64,000 nt of DNA from NCBI GenBank assembly GCA_007449985.2, contig VIIQ02000064.1, positions 248,001 to 312,000 on the forward strand. Direction: 5' to 3'. Origin of the DNA: Desmodesmus armatus (lineage: Eukaryota; Chlorophyta; Chlorophyceae; Sphaeropleales; Scenedesmaceae). Position numbers and translations under genes: made by a program. The notes below the pieces were generated by a model. That model worked only from the letters and a program-made list of their open reading frames with translations, did not search any database and had not been told where the DNA came from. This document shows positions 35,054 to 47,118 of the stretch, one piece after another (positions within the stretch are counted from its first letter, which is position 1; every line of letters starts with the position of its first letter).

Positions 35054-38000
35054 TTGGTTTGTTTTTCGAGGCTGGCTCGGTACCAGCTGTGCTTGGGCTT
35101 GTTTATTTTATTGGTGTGCAACGTTAGCAGCCTCCAGCCGTCTGATCGTCACTCCCTTAGCATGCCACCTGCTGAATTTCCACTTGCTTCCCTCTCTTCG
35201 TTCAGCGTGGACCCATGCGCTCAGTACGTTGAACAACCAGACCAGACCCGTCCTCAGCCTCGGCCGGAGAGTGCAGCACAGCAGCTACTGTCTCGCCTGT
35301 GTCCTCCCCAGGTCACTGCACTGTTCCAGCTTCGTCTCGTCCCAGCACAGTCCGGCTCGCATGGCTGGTTCTCAGTACAAGTTGTGAAGGGCAGAGTGCA
35401 CATAGATGGCAGCTCAGGAGTGGAGCTTGCGTCGGGCATCCACTGGTTCCTCAAGCACTTCGCAAACTGCAGCGTCTCCTGGCATGCCACTGGTGGGCCT
35501 CAGCTCAACCTTGACAACCTCGCGCCAGCAGCAGTTGCAGCCATGGAGTCCAGGGGCTTGGTCAAGATTGAGAGGGCAGTGCCCTTCAGCTTCTACCAGA
35601 ACGTGGTGACGCTATCATACAGCATGGCATTCTGGGACTCGGACAGGTGAGGCATTTTTCGCGGCAGTAGCTGAGCTCCCTGAGGAGCACCACAGCTGCT
35701 GCCGAGTGTTGATGCAAACAGTTTTGACTCAAAGTGGACTCTTTCAGACGCTTCCTTGCCTGCTGGGTGGTTGTAGCTGGTGTGGCCCTATGTTTGACCA
35801 GCAACCGCCCTCATGTGCTCGCACAGGCCCCCTGCCAATTATCTTATGTTGCCATCAAGCAACGAGATGCACTGTGCATGTCGTCCTGCACTGTGCATGT
35901 AGGTGGGAGGCTGAGCTGGACTGGATGGCCCTGCAAGGCATCAACATGCCCATGATGCCCCTGGGCATGGAGGCACTGCTGACTGCGACCTTCAGCAGCC
36001 TGGGCCTGCAGCGCTCACAGCTGGAGGACTTCTTCCCAGGACCTGCGTTCCTGGCATGGGTGAGTATTGAAGGCAGCAGCGCGCCATAAATGCATCTGCC
36101 TACTGTGTCTGGGCTTATGTATTACTTGAAACCACATCATGCTGGTGACAGCATGCCGACCGCGTATCACATTTGACATGCTTCCTGCCAGGCAGCCTCC
36201 TCAGCACCAGGCAGGGCTGTCAAGCTGTTGTTGGGTTGTGAGCTGCTGCTGAGCATTGGTGCTTGCTATGTGGGATCCCTGCCTCCTGCAGGGCCGGATG
36301 GGCAACATCCAGGGCTATGCTGGCCCGCTGCCCGCAGCCTACATGGACAAGCAGCTGCAGCTTGCCAAGCAGGTGGTCAACCGCATGCGCGAGCTGGGTA
36401 TGACGCCTGTCTACCCAGCCTTTGCAGGCTTCGTGCCGGCCGCACTGAAGCAGCTGTACCCCGAGGCCTCCGTGACCCCGGCCAGCAACTGGTGTCACTT
36501 CCCCGCCGGCTACTGCTGCCCCATGATGCTGGACCCTGCTGACCCTCTGTACAGCCGCATCGGGGCTGCGTACATCACCACTCTGCGCTCAGAGCTGGGA
36601 TGGGACAGTGCCAGCTACTACATCGCGGACACATTCAATGAGATGAAGCCGGCGAGTGATGACCCAGCGTACCTCAGCGGTGTGGCGGCGTCGGTGTTTG
36701 GGGGCATGACGGCTGCGGACCCTGGCGCGAACTGGGTCATGCAGGCGTGGCTGTTCTTCAGCGACTCCCGTTTCTGGCAGCCGGCGCAGATACAGGTGGG
36801 CAAGGATGCTGTCAGGGGCGCTGTGCAGCTGTCTGTTGGGTGTTGAGTGTTAGAGGCCAGCTGGCTGGCGTGCAGGTGATGTCATGGGTACTGGATGCTG
36901 CGTGGATAACGTGCAGCCTTCAGCTGTTAGTGTGTGGTTGTTATGTGCTTTCTTGCATGGGTAGCCATTGATGCTGATGCGTGGTTGTGCCCTGCTGTCC
37001 TTTTCCTGTGATCCCACCAACAGGCGCTGCTGGCTGGCGTGCCGCGTGGCCGCATGCTGCTGCTGGACCTGTTCGCTGATGAGCACCCGGTGTGGTCGCG
37101 CACCGCTAGCATGTATGGGCACCCCTTCATCTGGTGCATGCTGCACAACTTTGGCGGGGTGAGTTCCACAGGCACGCAGTGTGTGGCAGTGTGATGTGCT
37201 GACAGCTTCAAATGCACTCGCTCAACAGGTACATAACTTCGTTTCTACTAGTCCTGCATCCCCTCCTCTTGTGCCTTTCTGCACCTGTGACATTTTGCTG
37301 TAACACTGCATCAGGCAGAGCTCAACATCACCTTCCCCGCTGTGAGCTTGAACCTGTTTGCCCCGTGCCTGCCCTGCTTGTGCATGTGCTGCTGCAGAAC
37401 CTGGAGCTGTATGGTGCACTCCCCAATGTTGCCGAGGGCGTGGCAGCAGCGCTGGCAGCAGCCCCCGACAACATGGTGGGCGTCGGCATGACGCCAGAGG
37501 GCATCGAGCAGAACCCAGCGGTGTACGAGTTCATGTCGGAGATGGCGTACAAGGGCCGCGCGGCACAGGCAGCAGCGTCGGGGGGCCTGGGGGCGTGGTT
37601 CAGGGGCTATGCCAGCCGCAGGTATGCGGCTGCAGGGCCGCTGCCTGAGGAGGTCACAGCAGCGCTGCAGGGTGCGTGGCAGCTGCTGGCGCGCAGCGTG
37701 TACAGCTGCCGCGACGGGCTGCACAACACCGTGTGCGACATCCCCACCAGCAGGCCAGGGCTCAGCAGGGCGGAGATCATGGGCTGGGGTTTGGGCCCGC
37801 ACTTGTGGTACGATGTCGGGGATGTGCGTGCAGCGTGGGAGCTGCTGCTGCAGGCTGGCGCGGCCGTGCCCGCGCTGCCCGAGCGCAGCAGCGCCTTTGT
37901 GTACGACCTCCTGGACGTCTCCCGGGAGCTGCTGTCGAAGATCGCCGGGCGCTTCTGGGCCGACGTGGTGACAGCGTACAGGGCTGGCAGCCGGCAGGAG

Positions 38001-39059
38001 CTGCACACAGCTGGGCAGTCCCTCACCAACCTGCTGGGTGACCTCGACCAGCTGCTGGGCACCCACCATGGCTTCATGCTGGGGCCGGTGCTGGAGCGGG
38101 CGCGCCGGTATGGCGGGTGCGCTGACGCAGCAGACGCTGTGGTGGCAGCGCAGGCTGCTGCCGGGGATTCGACAGCATCCAGCAGCCCGGACGTTGACAT
38201 GGCAGATGCAGTCAGCACAGCGCCAGCGGAAGCGAAGGACACCTGGGCGGCAATCAGCAGGCGCTCGCTGGAGAGCAGCGGCCCTGAGCGTCAGGGCGGC
38301 AGCAGCAGCAACAGCCTGGCCAGCAGCGATACAGCAGAGCAGATGCCAGCTGACTCAGATATGGGACTGGTGCTGCCGGAGCCTGCTGCTGGGCAGCAGC
38401 CTACTGCTGCACAGCAGGAGTTGGGCAGGATGTACGAGTGTAACCTGCGCACCCAACTCACCATCTGGGGCACCAGTGCAGCAGCAGGCGACAGTGAGGT
38501 CAGCGACTATGCAAACAAGGAGTGGAACGGGCTCATATCCACCTTCTACCTGCCCCGCTGGCGGGCCTGGCTGTCTCGCCTGGAGTCAGACCTAGAGGCA
38601 GGCAGGCCATATGATGCACCCGCCTGGCGGCTGGATGTGCTGATGATGACCTGTAGGTGGATAGCCACTGGCAGCACAGAGCCTGCTGCATCGGCTTCAG
38701 GAGACAGCGTGTCGGTGCAGCAGCAGGTGGCAGCGGCGGTTGCAGACGCACCGGCTGTAGCCCTTGTGCCTCAGGGTGGCGCCCTTGCCCTGTCCAAGGA
38801 GGCATATGAAAGGTACGGGCGTCTGTTGGCGCCCGGCTGCGCGGCAACCGCAGCGACAGCAGCAGCAGCTACGGCAGCTTCTGCGGCTGGCTTGCCAATC
38901 CCCCTGGCCAGCAGCAGTGTGGCAGCCACTGCGGCGGCAGCAGCGGCGGCGGCGGCAGCGGCAGCGGTTGTGGGGGCAGCAGGGGCGGCGGCGGCCGCTG
39001 TTGTGGCTGCAAATGGAGCAGCTGGTGCGACCCCCGTGGTAGAAGAGGTTGCTGCCTGA
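35054..39059 (+). CDS. Alpha-N-acetylglucosaminidase (GH89, NAGLU-like)
   Basis: Retaining exo-hydrolase that removes terminal alpha-GlcNAc; animal NAGLU is lysosomal. Five exons: 35054-35646, 35903-36059, 36292-36795, 37024-37158 and 37398-39059, all in phase. Blocks include [20 protein letters not shown], the WQ-type helix [44 protein letters not shown] and [19 protein letters not shown]. By family alignment the two catalytic Glu are in FNEM (codon 36640-36642) and in TPEGI (codon 37497-37499). A hydrophobic stretch ([20 protein letters not shown]) looks like a signal peptide but has no in-frame ATG before it. The first ATG (35160) would lose it, so a 5' exon or a lost base is likely. Odd features are an about 90-residue Ser/Ala/Gln-rich insert (about 38150-38420) inside the C-terminal domain and an about 80-residue Ala-rich tail. 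Confidence 0.88.
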
Positions 39060-41376
39060 GCTAGGGTGCAGGGAGGGGACCATGCGGTGTTGATTGCGTA
39101 TTGCACTGTGTGTCGTTGTTTGTGACTTTCTTTGTTGTGCAAAAAGGCATCAAACTCCCTTTTTTGCAGGGATTGACCATCAGCGTATGGAGTCTGTAGC
39201 TCAGACCCTATCTGCACTCAGCCGGCTTACGAAAGCTAGGTGGCATGTATGTGTTGGCAACAAGGTGTTGGTGTTGGCAACACGGTGGTGACTGCCTCTT
39301 GCACATGACTTCCTCAGTGTTGGCTGAACAGGCAGGCGCACTTTTGAGCAGCAGCTGTTCCTGCTGGGCGTTGGGCGCAATGTGGTGCGTGTGTGTTTGT
39401 GACTTTGGGCTGGGGTTTGTTCGTCATGTTTGAGCATATGCACCTCTTGCAGTCTGGGCCAGTATCAGGCCCTGCAACCTTTTTTTCCGCGCGTGTGCTT
39501 GCTTGTGTGTGGTGGGAAAACATTATTGACGTGTAGCATCTCCTCAGGGCTGTCGAAAAGCTTACTGCGCTGTGCATTGGAAGTGCAGCGCGGCGGTGGA
39601 GTTCATGCCGCCAGCCACCCCGGCTGGCAGGCACTTTGGGACTTGTCCTAGCTGGTCCTCCTTGGTTTGCACTGCTGCAAGCAAAGCATTGGTCAGGATC
39701 CTTCATATGTGGCAGTGCTGCCTGCTGGGCAATCAATCATGCGTGGTCGTTGGTCGCGATTGGCTGACGTCCGGATTTTCTGATGTGGATGGGCAAAGCG
39801 GTGCAGTCACACTTGAAAGGCATGATGGTGAAACAGGGTGGTCCTGGGAGTCAGTGTCAGATAGCCTGCCTGCCTGCCGCAGTAATCGCTCTGAGTTCGT
39901 CTCCGTTGGACGGCGTGTCAGCAGCAACTAGCCAGCTGACAGTCTGTTTTGGGGCATGTCTGGCTTTGGCTAGGCCCTTATGTATGTGGGTGGGCATGGT
40001 TCACGGCGCTGCTCTGAACGCGCATGCGGCGGCCATGACCCTGCGCAATCATATTTTCTGTTATGGGTATGTGATGCCGGCGCCTGTCTGCAGACCGGTG
40101 TCGGCAACTCACACACATGTACGGCGTCTCTCCATGGCAGCAGCCTGGGGTATGTCTGCTTCTGTTTCTGCTGCCACACAGGCCTGCTGAATGGTGCAAA
40201 CCCTGCTTGTGGTTTTGCACGTGGCCTAATGCCGTGTATTTTGCTCCAACGTGCTGTCTACTTGTTTTGGTGTTCACAGCTGATGCTTTACAGTTTGACA
40301 TGATGTGCCTGACTTGCTTGCTTGGCAGGTAGAGGCGCACTTGTCTGGTACTATGGTGATTATGGTGGGCTCATGCCATGCATGTTTGCTTGTTTGTTTG
40401 TGTTTGCAGATGTAGGTATGCTATGTGCTGGCATGTCATCTGAGCTCTCAGCTCGAAGGGGTGTATGCTGACTCTCTTCCCCAGCCGGGCTGCTGCATTC
40501 TTGCCTGCTCTCTAGAGCAGGTTGTCTCACGTTGGGCATAAGGCACGCAACCCTGGACACTGCTGCCTGTTCGCAGCACATTCCGCCTCTTGATTCTTAC
40601 CATGGTCAGCGTCCTGGCTCCTTTTCACAGCTTCTGCTATCCTTGTTCTTTCGCCTCCAGCTTGTACGTTCACCATGCTCATCAGTCATGGCTGTTTGTG
40701 TGCTGTTACTGTGCATCCGTCATCAGGTGCATGTGGCTCTGGCCTGTCAACAGATGCAGTGTTTGGTGTGGGATGCAGCTGCTCTAAAAGTAGGAGCAGT
40801 GCCAAAATGCAGCGTGGCAGCAGTGACCCCAATCATGGTTGCTCTGTCGCTCGGTTTGTGTTGTTTGACGGGCGTCTGACAACGGTAACATGAGCTGTCT
40901 GGGATGCAATAGTTGGGAGATTGAGGTCAGAGGTCAGGAAAATAAAGGATCTGCGTGGGAGCGCAGACACATGTTGCAGACACATGATGTGATCACAGGT
41001 TCACCCAGACACCACCCAGCAGCCTGGCACAGCTACTGTGTGTGCAGTCACGTACCTGCACCAAGGTGGTGTCAAGATCATCAAATTACGCTCTTCTAGC
41101 ACGAGATAGCTCGAAACCACCGTGACCAAAACTGTCAAAACCCCAGGTTGCATTTTTGAATTCGAATGTAGAGCGTCAAATTCCGAAGGTTGAGCGCCAT
41201 CGTCAGTTCTTACTCTCTACAGGGACGTTTGTCGGCCACACGTAGCAAGCTTAGTGTCTCCTTGTCCAGCCTGGATCAGCACCAGAACCAATCTTTCCTC
41301 AACACCCTAATTTGCCTCTGGGAAAGGGTTAAAGTAAAACCTTCTACATCATCACTTTTTTCTTGAAGCCTCTGTC
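39060..41376. other. 2.3-kb gap before the single-exon AP2-like gene
   Basis: No gene recognised. Small imperfect repeats (GTTGGCAACA near 39254 and 39272). The last few hundred bases are A/T richer and probably contain the promoter and 5' UTR of the next gene. Confidence 0.4.
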
Positions 41377-42252
41377 ATGGGGAAGGTTAACAAGGCCAGC
41401 AAGCGTGGCCCTCAGCAGCGGAAGCTGGTGGGGGTTGCTCAGGTAGTCGCAGACGGGAGGGCGGCCTGGAAGGCTTGCGTGCAGACAGCTGATGGCAAGC
41501 TAGTGGAGCTGGGCGTTTTCAGTCGCTCACAGGATGCTGCCAAAGCAGCAGACCTGGCCACACTTGCACTGGGACGCAGAGGGCCCTTGAACTTCCTGAA
41601 GAACATCTACCTGCAGAGGGATGTAGACAAGGAGAAGGAGCGCCTCAGGCAGCTGCAGGTGCTGCCCAGGGAGCGTAAGAAGGCGGCTCTGCAACACCAG
41701 CCAGACCAACAGAACCAGCAGCAGCAGCCAGCCAAGCCCAGGGGACGGCAGAGCAAGCGGCGGAAACAAACAGAAGAGCAGCAGCAGCACCAGGCAGAGC
41801 CAGCAGCAGACACAGAAGAAGCAGACGGGGAGCCCCCTGCGCGCAGCCGTAAGCGCAAGGCCCTTCCACAGCCCCCCAGCCCGGCTGCAGCAGCTGTAGA
41901 GCTGGACCGGCCCAAGCGCCGTAAGGTCAAGCACACAGCAGAACTGGATGCAGCACCAGACACCACACCAGCAGCAGACCAGCCAGGCCCAGTCAGCACG
42001 GCCCTAGTGCTGGCTGGAACGGTGGCCGCACCCAGTGCAGGTGTGCTGCCAACAGGTGCAGCAGCGCAGTTTGGCAGCTCTGAGGGTGGTGCTGAGCAGC
42101 AGATGATCATGGCGCAGCTGCACAGCGCCCTTGCTGCGCATGCGATGGCCAAGCAGCAGCTGCGTGCAGCGCAGGAGTCTCTGGAGGTGTCAGAGGGGCA
42201 GCTGGCTGCTGTGGTGCAGGCAGTGGGGCTGCAGCTGCAGGTTGCAGCATGA
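41377..42252 (+). CDS. Divergent AP2-like domain protein, intronless
   Basis: Single-exon gene of 291 residues, unusual beside its intron-rich neighbours. Residues about 16-72 follow the spacing of an AP2 domain: KLVGVAQVVADGRAAWKACV, then GKLVELGVFSRSQDAAKAAD and closing LALGRRGPLNF. The W, LGxF, AAxAxD and LNF anchor positions are kept. The GVRxRxWGKW DNA-contact strand is not, so binding may differ from typical AP2/ERF factors. A Gln/Lys/Arg-rich middle with basic clusters (QSKRRKQTEE, SRKRKALP, RPKRRKVKH) follows, and the C-terminus forms an amphipathic helix or coiled coil (AKQQLRAAQESLEVSEGQLA). The start is the first ATG after an in-frame stop-rich leader. A nuclear regulatory role is inferred. 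Confidence 0.65.
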   Translation: MGKVNKASKRGPQQRKLVGVAQVVADGRAAWKACVQTADGKLVELGVFSRSQDAAKAADLATLALGRRGPLNFLKNIYLQRDVDKEKERLRQLQVLPRERKKAALQHQPDQQNQQQQPAKPRGRQSKRRKQTEEQQQHQAEPAADTEEADGEPPARSRKRKALPQPPSPAAAAVELDRPKRRKVKHTAELDAAPDTTPAADQPGPVSTALVLAGTVAAPSAGVLPTGAAAQFGSSEGGAEQQMIMAQLHSALAAHAMAKQQLRAAQESLEVSEGQLAAVVQAVGLQLQVAA

Positions 42253-42324
42253 ACCTACTGGGTGTATGATCTGCGCGTAGCAGCTGAGAGAGTGCTACAG
42301 GTTTGTGTTTGCGAGAGGTGTTGT

Positions 42325-42386
42325 GTTGCTGCCAGCTCTGGGGATGCTTGGGAATGTTGCTGCCAGCTCTGGGGATGTTTGGGAAT
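42325..42386 (+). repeat. 31-bp tandem duplication, two units
   Basis: Units 42325-42355 and 42356-42386 differ at one base (CTT versus TTT within GGGGATGCTTGGGAAT). Lies in the 3' UTR just before a TGTAA. Confidence 0.9.
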
Positions 42387-42391
42387 GTAGT

Positions 42392-42396
42392 TGTAA
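42392..42396 (+). terminator. Candidate poly(A) signal of the AP2-like gene
   Basis: TGTAA 140 bases past the stop codon, directly after a tandem duplication. A second one lies at 42483. Confidence 0.35.
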
Positions 42397-43404
42397 ATTG
42401 GTGAACGCTTTGTGTAGGCAAGCTATCAGCAATTGCCCTACATGCATGAGTAGCACCCTATTCAGCAGTGTGAGCACATTTGTGTAAATGTGATGTTGTG
42501 CTGGATCAAGGTTTGGAGCGCAATGTCACATTCCGTCTTGGTTCCGTCTGGTTGTGCAGCTGGGTGCAATTGGGCTGCCTTTCCTAATGCACAGCTCTGG
42601 TCTGATGTCCTGCTCCTAGCAAGGGTTTGACCGACAACCACCAAAACAGTGCAGCAATGATACCGCAAGCATCACATAGGATGTCACTTTGGCCGCATCT
42701 GCACATCAAGGTGTCTCAGCTGCCCTACGCAACGCTACAGGAACAAGCAGGCACAGCGGTGGACATATATTTAATCGATCAAGCTGCATCTTGCATCAAC
42801 AGGCATGCAAAGCCACATGCACTATGCATCACACTCCACAACTTGGGCTGCAAGTGATTTGCAGCACCCACAATACCCACAACACAAAGAACCACCGCCC
42901 AACTGTCACACTTAAAACCACCACCACGTGGTTTATGAAACCTGCGCCCAACATACACTGATACAACTGTAACCATGGGACAATTGCACAATTCGCACAT
43001 CACCATGCACATGCTGCACCAACACTGAAATGGCTGAAAGCCATCCAGTCTTGCTACAAAGGCTCATGCATCATCTCAGAATCATCTGTCAATGTCTGGT
43101 CTGACCAGACCAAAACAGCTTCACATGCCTGTCAACACTGTTTGGTGCATCTACTGCTGACTCCAGTTATACACATTCTAAAAAAAGAATGCAGACAAAC
43201 CTCTTGCAGCAACACTTGAAACCACACTCCCAAAAAAAAACATTCAAGCCCTCCTGCTTTGATAAACCTGCTCATAAGCTCACTCTTCAACCACCCCTCA
43301 ACACTCACGCTGCCAGACACCATGCTGTAGACACCATGCCCTTTCTTCACTTACTGCTCAACACTTATGCCAGACGCCACACGGCACTGTGCAGCCCCAC
43401 CCCC

Positions 43405-46058
43405 TCATGCTGCTGCAACATCCCACTCAGCAGGCAGCTGCACCTGGCCCTTGGACCACTCCCACAGCCACGACGCCAGCTGCTCATCTCCTGCCCGGCT
43501 GCTGGGGTGTGCTGGCTCTGCATGTGCGTCTAGGTAGTGACCTGCGCCCGCCAGCTGGGGCGCCTGGGGGTCAGTGGCTGCAAACACAGTGGCACGGGCA
43601 CCTACAACGGAAGGAATCGGCAGGCGGGAGATGGAGTATCTAAAACAGCACAAGGCGGCTTTTGTTGTAGCTGTGCGTCAAACTGACTGCAAGCCCCAAG
43701 TGGGCTTTGTGCAAAAGGTGTAGTTTGAAAAGCAATGGATCTATTATACACCCCCAGTACCGACCAGGCAGGCCCTTGCTGGTTTGGTTTTGAGGAACAC
43801 AGCTCTCCATAAACAACCAGCCAGCAACGAAGCGCAGAACACTGTGTACAAGCTTCACAGGTTGAAGCCCACAACACAGGCCTTACCAAGCCCATCCACA
43901 GCTGGGCAGGCCTTGTCAACGGAGCCTCGTCGCCTCCTGCCCTGCTGTACTGCAGGCAGTACATGTACCGTGCGGTACCGTGGCTTACCTTCTGGTGGTG
44001 TGAAGAGTATGTGTGTGAGCAGGGCCCTGTACAGCTTCTGGATGAGTGGTGGCAGGCTGCGCACCACCTCAGTCATGACGTTGCCTGGGTGCAGGCACAG
44101 CGCATCAACTGGAATGTCTGCTGCTGCCAGCCGCCTGTTGAGCTCTGCAGTGAACAACATCTGCAGGCACACACACAGGGGCACCAAAAATAAAACAAAC
44201 CACCGAGCCAGTAAAAGCAAGCATTGTGAGTGTGTGTTGTGTGATGGGTGGATTATGTCTCAGCACGTGGCTGGCACATGCTTTGCCATTGGAAGCTGAC
44301 ATATGCAACTGCTGACATATGCAAAGGGCCAGCGCGACGGCCTTGAGCAGGCTGCTGTGCAACAGAAATACTGCACAGCCTTCGTGTGCTACCTGAAAGA
44401 TTCTGCAAGCTCTAAATTACCTGTGCCATTTTGCTGTTGCCATATGCCAGCGTTGTGGAGTAGGCCTGCTTCAGCAGCGGGTCTGATGGGCCAAACTTGT
44501 AGCCAAAGTGGTGCATGGCGGACGCGACGCTGACGATGCGAGGGCGGTAGGGATGGTCAGCACCTGCGCCTGCTGGGCTGAGGCTGTTCTCCTTTGGCGG
44601 CTGCTGTGCACCCCGCTGCAGCGCTGGCAGTAGGCCCAGGGCTAGCAGGAAGTGTGAGAGGTGGTTGGTCTGCATGTGCACCTCGAAGCCGTCCTTGCTC
44701 TCAGCACGTCCAGCTGCAAGGTGTGGAGAAAAACGCGGCACAGCAGTGTTGCTGTTTGTGCAATCACACTGGTTGAGCTGGTCTAGTCAAACTCACATCT
44801 GTCACAGTGCCATGCGGGTTGACACATAAACACCAAACAACCCAATCACTGCTCAGTTCCTGCGCTAGGAGTTGCACCGAAAGCAGCTTGCTGACAATTT
44901 AATTGATGGTGGTCTTGCTCCGAGTGACGGCTGTGTGAGTCAGTGCTGGCAGGAGCGGGTTGTTTGGTGCATTTAATATATATATAGCAGCAGCGGCAGC
45001 AGCTGCTGTGCTGCCGCTGCTGCTAGGTCCTGGCTCACCTCCCATGTTGAACATGCCCGCGTTGTTGATGAGGATGTGCAGCGGTCGCTGCTGCTGCTCC
45101 CAGCGCTGCACAAAGCCCCGAACAGACTCAAGACTGGCCAGGTCCAGAAGGCTAACCTCCAGGGAGGGTGCTGGGCGCCCCGCCTCCTTGGCCTCTGCTG
45201 CTAGCTGCTGCAGCATGGCATCACCCTTGCTCTGGGAGCGACATGCCAGCACAACTGTGAGAAGTGTGATAGCGGCAGTGACAGTGACAGGGCGGTATGA
45301 ATAGGGGCGAGCAGCAGGGGTGGCAGTGCGAGCAGCATGAAGCACTCAGGGCGTGTGCACAGCAAGCATAGGTAGGAGGATCACTCAGTAACTGGTGCTC
45401 ACATGCCAGCTCCACTGGCAGCGGCAGTTGCATTGACAGGGCGGCACGAACAGGGGTGACCGGCACGAATGGCAGTGCAAGCAGTATGAAAAAGACAGAG
45501 TGTGTGCACAGGAAGCATGGGTAGGAGGATCACTTAGTGACTGCTGCTCACATGCTGACGGCGATGAGTCATGGCCTGACCTCAGTGCTGATACCGATTA
45601 GTAATAGCCCAACAAAGCACGCCCTCACCATGAGCCCCTCGCCTGGCCAGCTCAGCTGCTGTCTCCCTCCCAATGCCACTGCAGATGTGCACACAAAGGT
45701 ATTGTCAGCACACGGCAGCAACAACTGCAGCAGCTGCTACTGCTGCAGGCTGGTCAATGCTGTAGCGACACAGGGGCATGTTGCCTTGGCCAGCGCAACT
45801 GCACTGACTGTTACCTTGTGGGGCCTGTGATCACCACTGTGTGGCCTGACAGGTCATGACCACCAATCTCTTGCAGTGATGGTGTATGTCTTGCCAGCAG
45901 CTTCTGCAGGAGACAAAAGTGAAGGCTGTCAGCAACCAGCGGAAGGGTGCGGGTGTGTGTCTATGCCTTTGCTGGCACCCCTACAGCAGGTGGTGACTGA
46001 CCTGGGTCAAGAGTGCATAAACGTAGTTTTTGTACGCTGCCTGGAAGTACTGGAGCAT
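43405..46058 (-). CDS. Short-chain dehydrogenase/reductase (retinol dehydrogenase-like SDR)
   Basis: NAD(P)-dependent oxidoreductase with a Rossmann fold; substrate unknown. Seven exons join in phase: 46058-46002, 45903-45815, 45678-45629, 45254-45039, 44713-44421, 44160-43989 and 43601-43405, giving 357 residues. The cofactor motif TGPTSGIG is at residues 45-52, split by an intron. LACRS follows the second strand. The structural NNAG motif lies at 129-132. VSVASAMHHFG leads to the catalytic Tyr228-x3-Lys232 of YGNSK, then CLHPGNVMTEV. The layout and the LAxRGAH and HPG motifs match the extended retinol-dehydrogenase/WWOX-like branch. The N-terminus (MLQYFQAAYKNYVYALLTQK) is amphipathic and may anchor or target the protein, but this is not clear. 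The gene is head to head with the FAM185A-like gene. Confidence 0.88.
45283..45556 (+). repeat. Imperfect tandem duplication (about 150-bp period) in an SDR intron
   Basis: About 45283-45407 and 45431-45556 share long blocks such as AGGTAGGAGGATCACT and GTGTGTGCACAG with scattered changes. Confined to the intron between exons 3 and 4. Confidence 0.7.
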
Positions 46059-46351
46059 CCTGCTGGGCGGTTTCAATGGGTAGGTAGGTCACTGCAGCGA
46101 CAGCAACAGCCTGGAGGGGGATTCTGTTGTTTCCTTTCGAGAGAACGGGCGCTCGATACTGCTGCTAAAAAAGGAGGTGAGAAATCTGAACATACATACA
46201 ATGAATCCTGCACCACACAAGCCTATGAGTCATCGTGACGTCATATCTGATCGATCAAAGTCAACTGTACAGGAATGGCATCCTGCAGGGACATTGAATG
46301 CGACCAAAGTGTACAAGGAAACCATCATACCTTCTGGTGCTGGAAGTTGCT
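46059..46351. promoter_or_regulatory. Probable bidirectional promoter, SDR / FAM185A-like gene
   Basis: 293 bases between two divergent start codons. No core promoter motif is claimed; the call rests on gene layout. Confidence 0.4.
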
Positions 46352-47084
46352 ATGTTAGCCAGACCAGCAGTAGCAACCCTACTGGCAGTAGCACAACGGT
46401 TGCCGCCGGGTGTGCTTCTGCAGTCGCTGGTACCCTACAGCCGCGATTACTCGGTCGAATCGTCTCATTCGGAGTCTTTTGCTGTAACCCCTGGGAGTCT
46501 ACTGCACATCGTCTGCACACACCCACACACCAACGTGCAGATCAGGAACAAGCCGGGACAAGAGGAGACAGTGACACTACAGGTGCAGTACAAATTACAG
46601 TGTAGTCATAAGGGTACCTTATATGCTTTCACACCCCTGCATTGTGTATGCAGGCTGAAGCCAGCAGCACCAGCACCCAGCAGCACAATTTGCAGGACAG
46701 GTTCCTGATACAGCAGCTGCCAGGTGGTCGCATCATAGGTACGGTTAACTAATGGCAAGGCGTTTTCAATGGCATAGCATTGCCCACTTGCGAATGAAGG
46801 AGAGCATTTCCTTAGCCCTGCTACCATGCAGTCAGGCTGGCCAACCCTCACAATAGTTTTGGGCGGTGGTCCCCACTGGTGAATGCCATGCCATCTTTGT
46901 GTTCAGACTGTGTCAAGACACTGGTGCCGCACAAGTCATGTTGGTGTTCAGCTGCTTCCGAGGCTGTAGTAACAGTTTCAGCCCAGCAAAGATGCGTGCC
47001 AGGGGAAAACCATGCGTTGCTGTGTAACTTACTCTGACAGGCTGTCTGCTCACTGTGGCACATGCAGATGTTGTTGAGCGTGCT

Positions 47085-47118
<34 letters not shown>

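Larger units (their letters stand above)
42253..43404. other. Convergent 3' flanks of the AP2-like gene and the short-chain dehydrogenase
   Basis: Contains TGTAA motifs at 42392-42396 and 42483-42487 for the AP2-like gene and a 31-bp tandem duplication. No gene recognised. Confidence 0.45.

Noticed and set aside
38860..39050. Poly-Ala tail of the GH89 gene as a false extension
   Set aside because: The frame is open and continuous from the catalytic exon to the stop with no donor that would remove it cleanly, so I kept it as part of the protein but flagged it as odd.
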